This document shows positions 6,878 to 9,869 of a DNA stretch of 9,869 bases, in pieces. The translations under genes and the position numbers were made by a program. This stretch comes from JAENVT01 sp031370745. Its GTDB lineage: Bacteria; Actinomycetota; Acidimicrobiia; Acidimicrobiales; Ilumatobacteraceae. Every line of letters starts with the position of its first letter. Position 1 is the first letter of the stretch. The stretch is from assembly GCA_031370745.1 (NCBI GenBank), contig JANMQX010000239.1:1-9869 (forward strand). Reading direction: 5' to 3'. The notes beneath the pieces were generated by a model. It saw only the letters and a program-made list of their open reading frames with translations. It searched no databases and was not told where the DNA came from.

Positions 6878-7666
6878 CTAGTTGACGCCCCAGCCGCCGT
6901 CGACACGGAGGAGTTGGCCCGTGATGTGCTTCGACTCGTCGCTGCAGAAGAATAGTGCAGCCTGGGCGTGATCATCGGCCGATAACGGGCCACCACCGGA
7001 GACGGGCATGCGCGCCTTGACGATGTCGAGGGTGTCAGGATCAGCGGCAGCGCGCTTCGACATCGGAGTGATGGTGAGGGCGGGCAGGATGGCGTTGAAA
7101 CGGATGCCTGCCGCGCCGTATTGGCAGGCGCCGTTGAGCGTAAGCGAGTTGATCCCGCCCTTGGCAGCTGCGTAGGCCAGCGTGTTGAACGCCCCGGCAA
7201 CCGGATTGGTAGCGGCGACCGACGAGACATACACGATCGACCCGCCGCTTGGTTGGTCGAGCATGATCTTGACGGCTTCTCGTGAACTGAGGAACGCAGC
7301 GTTGAGGTTCAATGCGACCGTGGTGTTCCACGCCTCCAGCGACGTCGAGTGCAAGGGTCCATCGCCGAACGGCCGACCGCTGCCGCCAGCACAGGCGAGC
7401 AAGGCATCGAGCCTGCCGTAGGTCTCGACACACGTGGCGAACGCCTGCTCTGTGGACTTCTCGTCGGTCAAGTCGGCTGCGACCCATGTCAAGGAAGGTC
7501 CGATCTTTTCGGCCAGCGCCGCGCAATCCTCCTCGCGCAACGCGACCACGAACAGCAGCGCTCCCTCGGCGGCGAACCGTTCTGCCGCAGCCTCGGCAAT
7601 GCCCGTCGCTCCAGTGATGCAGCACACCTTGTCTGCAAGCCGACCAGTGACGTTCGAGTCGGTCAT
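6878..7666 (-). CDS. SDR family NAD(P)-dependent oxidoreductase
   Basis: A 262-residue classical-size short-chain dehydrogenase/reductase, which would interconvert an alcohol and a ketone (or reduce a similar bond) with NAD(P)(H). Visible motifs are the N-terminal nucleotide-binding segment ITGATGIAEA (17-26), AADLTD (63-68), ACAGG (91-95, in place of NAGG), ALNLNAAF (118-125), the catalytic Ser148/Ser149 and YAAAK (Tyr165, Lys169), and the C-terminal LRVDGGW (253-259). The glycine motif is unusual: compared with TGxxxGxG it is one residue short and ends in Ala. The start is ATG 7666, chosen because GGAGG (7681-7677) lies ten bases upstream and the codon overlaps the LysR stop as ATGA; a TTG at 7675 would be only one base from the GGAGG. 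It is the second gene of the LysR operon. The substrate is unknown. Confidence 0.92.
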   Translation of the reverse strand: MTDSNVTGRLADKVCCITGATGIAEAAAERFAAEGALLFVVALREEDCAALAEKIGPSLTWVAADLTDEKSTEQAFATCVETYGRLDALLACAGGSGRPFGDGPLHSTSLEAWNTTVALNLNAAFLSSREAVKIMLDQPSGGSIVYVSSVAATNPVAGAFNTLAYAAAKGGINSLTLNGACQYGAAGIRFNAILPALTITPMSKRAAADPDTLDIVKARMPVSGGGPLSADDHAQAALFFCSDESKHITGQLLRVDGGWGVN

Positions 7667-8565
7667 GACCTGCAAACCTCCATCGCGATCTCCACGAACT
7701 GCTTCAGCGGCTTCGAATCATCGTCGACGCGCCATGCCAGGTAGAACTCGTCGAATCGCTCGACGGGCTGCAATGGCCGGATGACCACGCCGTCGCGCGC
7801 CACCTGGGCAGCCTGCCAAGCATTCAGCCAGCCGATACCGGAACCAACGGCGACCATGTCGAGCATCCGCTCCACCTGGCTGGCCGGGTGCATGACCCAC
7901 GCCGGCCGAACATCCAGCGCAGCGCAGTACGCCACGGTCGAGTCGTGGTATGTGGGTGCGTCTTCGCGCTCGACCAAGAGGACTGGCTGACCCTCGAGGT
8001 CGCCCGCATAGACGACCTCGTGTTGAGCCAGCGGATGATTCTGAGGGATCGCAATGTGATCGAACGGAACGCGCGCCAGGAGTTGCGACACCAAGGTGTC
8101 GGGGTAGGGCACCGGGGGATGAACCAGACCAACGGTCAGCCGACCGTCGCGGAGGTCTTTGAAGATGCGCAACGAAGTGAACGCCGACGGGCGAACCGCT
8201 GTCTGTGGATGGTTGTCGTGAAAGGTTCGGGCGGCCGCCGAGGCAGCATGCTCGCTACCGTGACAGTACCCGAGCGTCAACGGTTGGTTGGTCGAGTCGG
8301 CGGCGCGTCGCAGCGTGTCGGCGAGGCCGGTGAACCGGTCGACGGCGCGCAGCGCGGATCGGGCCTCGTGCAACAACCGAGATCCGGCCGGTGTGAGATG
8401 CACCTGCCTGGTCGACCGCTCGAACAGCCGCACGCCGAGTTCGGCCTCGAGCTCGCGAATTCGCTGCGAAAGCGGGGGAGTGGTCATGTGCAGTCGAGCG
8501 GCGGCGCGACCGAAGTGTTGTTCCTCGGCGACCGTCACGAAGTAGGTCAGCCGACGAAGATCCAT
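7663..8565 (-). CDS. LysR family transcriptional regulator
   Basis: A 300-residue protein of standard LysR length. The N-terminal winged helix-turn-helix (1-60) contains LRRLTYFVTVAEEQHFGRAA (3-22), the recognition segment TTPPLSQRIRELEAELG (28-44) and LFERSTRQVHLTPAG (47-61). A linker helix follows, then a periplasmic-binding-protein-like effector domain from about 90. The VAEEQHFGRAAARLHMT opening resembles the BenM/CatM-type subgroup, which often senses aromatic acids, but the ligand cannot be read from the sequence. The ATG at 8565 is used because the family begins here (MDLRRL); in-frame sequence further upstream has no LysR character and runs through the intergenic palindrome. There is no clear Shine-Dalgarno; TACGGT (8579-8574) eight bases upstream could be the -10 of a leaderless promoter. 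The stop overlaps the SDR start (ATGA). It is divergent from the LLM gene, a typical target arrangement. Confidence 0.92.
   Translation of the reverse strand: MDLRRLTYFVTVAEEQHFGRAAARLHMTTPPLSQRIRELEAELGVRLFERSTRQVHLTPAGSRLLHEARSALRAVDRFTGLADTLRRAADSTNQPLTLGYCHGSEHAASAAARTFHDNHPQTAVRPSAFTSLRIFKDLRDGRLTVGLVHPPVPYPDTLVSQLLARVPFDHIAIPQNHPLAQHEVVYAGDLEGQPVLLVEREDAPTYHDSTVAYCAALDVRPAWVMHPASQVERMLDMVAVGSGIGWLNAWQAAQVARDGVVIRPLQPVERFDEFYLAWRVDDDSKPLKQFVEIAMEVCRS
7677..7681 (-). promoter_or_regulatory. Ribosome binding site of the SDR gene
   Basis: GGAGG on the minus strand lies inside the end of the LysR coding region, ten bases before the ATG at 7666. It decides the SDR start and, together with the ATGA overlap at 7663-7666, points to translational coupling. 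Confidence 0.6.
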
Positions 8566-8594
8566 CGCCGGCGACCGTAGCACCGAGAGCTGTC

Positions 8595-8619
8595 GATCAT
8601 GACTCGTTGAGACATGATC
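8595..8619. promoter_or_regulatory. 25-bp palindrome, probable LysR binding site
   Basis: Arms GATCATGACTC (8595-8605) and GAGACATGATC (8609-8619) surround the three bases GTT; ten of eleven arm pairs are complementary, the exception being 8602/8612. It is the strongest inverted repeat I noticed in the window and lies in the 106-bp gap between the divergent LysR and LLM genes. Its centre (8607) is about 64 bases upstream of the inferred LLM transcription start, close to the position where LysR activators usually bind. It also lies about 40 bases upstream of the LysR start codon, suiting autoregulation. A symmetric T-N11-A core is not present. Confidence 0.6.
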
Positions 8620-8636
8620 CGTGTCGCAGCGGGTCG

Positions 8637-8664
8637 TGGACTTCGGGCCAGGCAATGGGACAAT
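8637..8664 (+). promoter_or_regulatory. Candidate leaderless promoter of the LLM gene
   Basis: TGGACT (8637-8642, four of six to TTGACA), a 16-base spacer and GACAAT (8659-8664, four of six to TATAAT) are followed by seven bases and the ATG at 8672. This repeats the -10-to-ATG distance seen for the iclR gene. No convincing Shine-Dalgarno precedes the ATG. The -10 lies in the perfect palindrome GACAATTGTC (8659-8668). Confidence 0.35.
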
Positions 8665-8671
8665 TGTCGAG

Positions 8672-9869
8672 ATGAAGATGATGTGGTTCCACCTGATGCC
8701 GTATCCGGACCTGCCGGACGACTTCAACACGAAGCACCGCAGTGTGTGGGTCGACATCGACCCGGCGTTGTTCGATCGGGACGTCATGGCCGCGACCTAC
8801 GACACGTACATCGACCAGCTCGTCTACGCCGAGGACTGCGGGTTCGACGGGATCTGCGTGAACGAGCACCACAACAACGGCTACGGGTTGATGCCGTCGC
8901 CCAACCTCATCGCTGCCATCCTCGCCAATCGAACCTCCCAGGCCGCTATCACCGTGCTGGGCAACTCGGTCGCGCTGTACAACCCGCCGCTGCGCGTTGC
9001 CGAAGAGTTCGCCATGCTCGATCTGTTCTCCCGCGGCAGGCTGATTGCGGGCTTCCCAGTCGGCACAGCAATGGACACCACCCACTCGTATGGCATGAAC
9101 CCAGGCACGCTTCGGCCGCGTTACTACGAGGGCATCGAGCTGATCATGAAGGCCTGGCAGTCGACCGCGCCGTTCGCGTTCAACGGGCGCTTCAATCAGC
9201 AGCGGTACGTCAACCCGGTGCCTCGTCCTTGGCAGAAGCCGCACCCTCCGGTGTGGATCCCTGGCGGCGGTTCGGTCGAGACATGGGACTTCTGTGCGGA
9301 GAACGACTTCGTTTATGGCGCCCTCACGTACTACGGCTACAAGATGGTGCGTGAAACGGTCAGCGGCTACTGGGACCGTGTCGACGCCCACGGCCGCGAC
9401 GACAATCCGCATCGACTTGCAGTCACGCAGTTCATCGGTGTTGCCGACACCGATGCCGAGGCCTACAAGCTCTATCGCGAGCCGGCCGAGTACTTCTTCA
9501 ACCGTTCGCTGCACGTGTATCCCGGTTTCACCGATGCTCCCGGATACGTCACCGAGGGGTCGGTGCGCGCTCGGTACAAGTCGCAACTGCGACAGGTCGC
9601 CCGCAAGAAGCAGGCCAAGCATGATCTGACATGGGACGAGATGGTCGACAACGGATACGTCGTGATCGGCGGTCCCGACACGGTGCGCGAGCAGCTCGAG
9701 GAAGCAGCGCGGGAGCTGCGCATCGGTCACCTCTGCGCCATGCTGCAATTCGGAAACATGAACGACGAGCTGACTCGTTACAACACGAACATGTTCGGCG
9801 AGAAGGTTGCTCCTGGCCTCCGAACGCTGTTCTCCGAATACCCCGATCCGTGGTGGCCACAAAATGCCC
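8672..9869 (+). CDS. LLM class flavin-dependent oxidoreductase (luciferase-like monooxygenase), 3'-truncated
   Basis: The frame runs from ATG 8672 to the window end with 399 residues visible and no stop. It is a bacterial-luciferase-like TIM-barrel protein, a family that uses FMNH2 or F420 and often O2. Recognisable segments are MKMMWFHLMPYPDLP (1-15), AEDCGFDGICVNEHHNNGYG (53-72) with the family's EHH, LMPSPNLIAAILA (73-85), LDLFSRGRLIAGFPVGTA (116-133), PPVWIPGGGSVET (192-204) and a C-terminal GGPDTVREQLEEAARELRIG (333-352). The protein is probably nearly complete at the edge. An in-frame GTG at 8636 is less likely because it would overlap the promoter elements and because MKMMWFHLMP fits the usual N terminus. 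It could oxidise a terpene, alkyl, sulfur or ring-ketone substrate; the subfamily does not tell which. A flavin reductase is not in view. The neighbouring divergent LysR gene is its likely regulator. Confidence 0.92.
   Translation, partial: MKMMWFHLMPYPDLPDDFNTKHRSVWVDIDPALFDRDVMAATYDTYIDQLVYAEDCGFDGICVNEHHNNGYGLMPSPNLIAAILANRTSQAAITVLGNSVALYNPPLRVAEEFAMLDLFSRGRLIAGFPVGTAMDTTHSYGMNPGTLRPRYYEGIELIMKAWQSTAPFAFNGRFNQQRYVNPVPRPWQKPHPPVWIPGGGSVETWDFCAENDFVYGALTYYGYKMVRETVSGYWDRVDAHGRDDNPHRLAVTQFIGVADTDAEAYKLYREPAEYFFNRSLHVYPGFTDAPGYVTEGSVRARYKSQLRQVARKKQAKHDLTWDEMVDNGYVVIGGPDTVREQLEEAARELRIGHLCAMLQFGNMNDELTRYNTNMFGEKVAPGLRTLFSEYPDPWWPQNA

Noticed and set aside
6130..7230. 366-residue minus-strand frame spanning iclR and part of the SDR gene
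   Set aside because: It crosses two real genes in shadow frames and has no family features.
8596..8618. Classical LysR T-N11-A box in the palindrome
   Set aside because: A T-N11-A exists (8600/8612) but is not placed symmetrically in the repeat, so I do not claim the canonical motif.
8566..8787. Extended N terminus for the LysR protein
   Set aside because: The extra 74 residues have no LysR character and would place the palindrome and the LLM start region inside coding sequence; the family starts at MDLRRL.
8614..9354. 246-residue plus-strand frame overlapping the LLM start
   Set aside because: The adjacent frame from 8672 gives a full luciferase-like protein; this one is Arg-rich noise.
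8597..9862. 421-residue open frame on the minus strand opposite the LLM gene
   Set aside because: It is an antisense shadow of a clear luciferase-like protein, with no recognisable motif, and it overlaps the divergent promoter region.
1..9869. tRNA, rRNA, CRISPR array, transposon, phage or toxin-antitoxin genes
   Set aside because: No repeat array, transposase-like frame, structured RNA gene or small gene pair is visible; intergenic space is limited to a few short gaps.

Overview
The window is a densely packed stretch of a high-GC bacterial chromosome, most likely from an actinobacterium. The reasons are the GC-rich third codon positions, a CoxL-like molybdenum hydroxylase of the type common in Actinobacteria, a fused indolepyruvate:ferredoxin oxidoreductase, and start regions that look leaderless. 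The genus cannot be read from the sequence; Acidimicrobiia or a relative is only a guess. There are seven protein-coding genes, two of them cut by the window edges. I see no RNA genes, insertion sequences, CRISPR arrays or long non-coding stretches.

Layout. (1) Positions 1-4615, + strand: the C-terminal half of a xanthine dehydrogenase/CoxL-type molybdopterin subunit, then, 25 bases later, an 1140-residue fused TPP/Fe-S 2-oxoacid (indolepyruvate-type) oxidoreductase, probably one operon. (2) Positions 4612-6093, - strand: an HpaB-type FADH2-dependent 4-hydroxyphenylacetate 3-hydroxylase family protein, whose stop codon interlocks with that of the oxidoreductase. (3) Positions 6133-6819, + strand: an IclR-family regulator divergent from the HpaB gene. 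A 39-bp gap holds overlapping promoter-like elements and, at its iclR edge, a 17-bp palindrome. (4) Positions 6878-8565, - strand: a LysR regulator followed by an SDR dehydrogenase, joined by an ATGA overlap. (5) Position 8672 to the end, + strand: an LLM-class (luciferase-like) flavin monooxygenase, divergent from the LysR gene across a 106-bp gap that contains a 25-bp palindrome.

How the genes may work together (inference). The set suggests an aromatic or heteroaromatic catabolic island. The IOR-type enzyme converts arylpyruvates to arylacetyl-CoA. HpaB-type enzymes hydroxylate phenolic arylacetates to catechols. The Mo-hydroxylase, SDR and LLM enzyme would add hydroxylation, alcohol/ketone redox and a further monooxygenation. 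The IclR regulator probably controls the HpaB gene and itself. The LysR regulator probably controls the LLM gene and its own operon with the SDR. No flavin reductase (HpaC), ferredoxin, CoA ligase, ring-cleavage enzyme or small/medium Mo-hydroxylase subunit is present, so the pathway is incomplete here and the substrate is unknown.

The most interesting material is regulatory: two divergent promoter regions, each with a well-formed palindrome placed where it could control both directions, and promoter-like -10 elements seven bases upstream of ATG codons, implying leaderless mRNAs.
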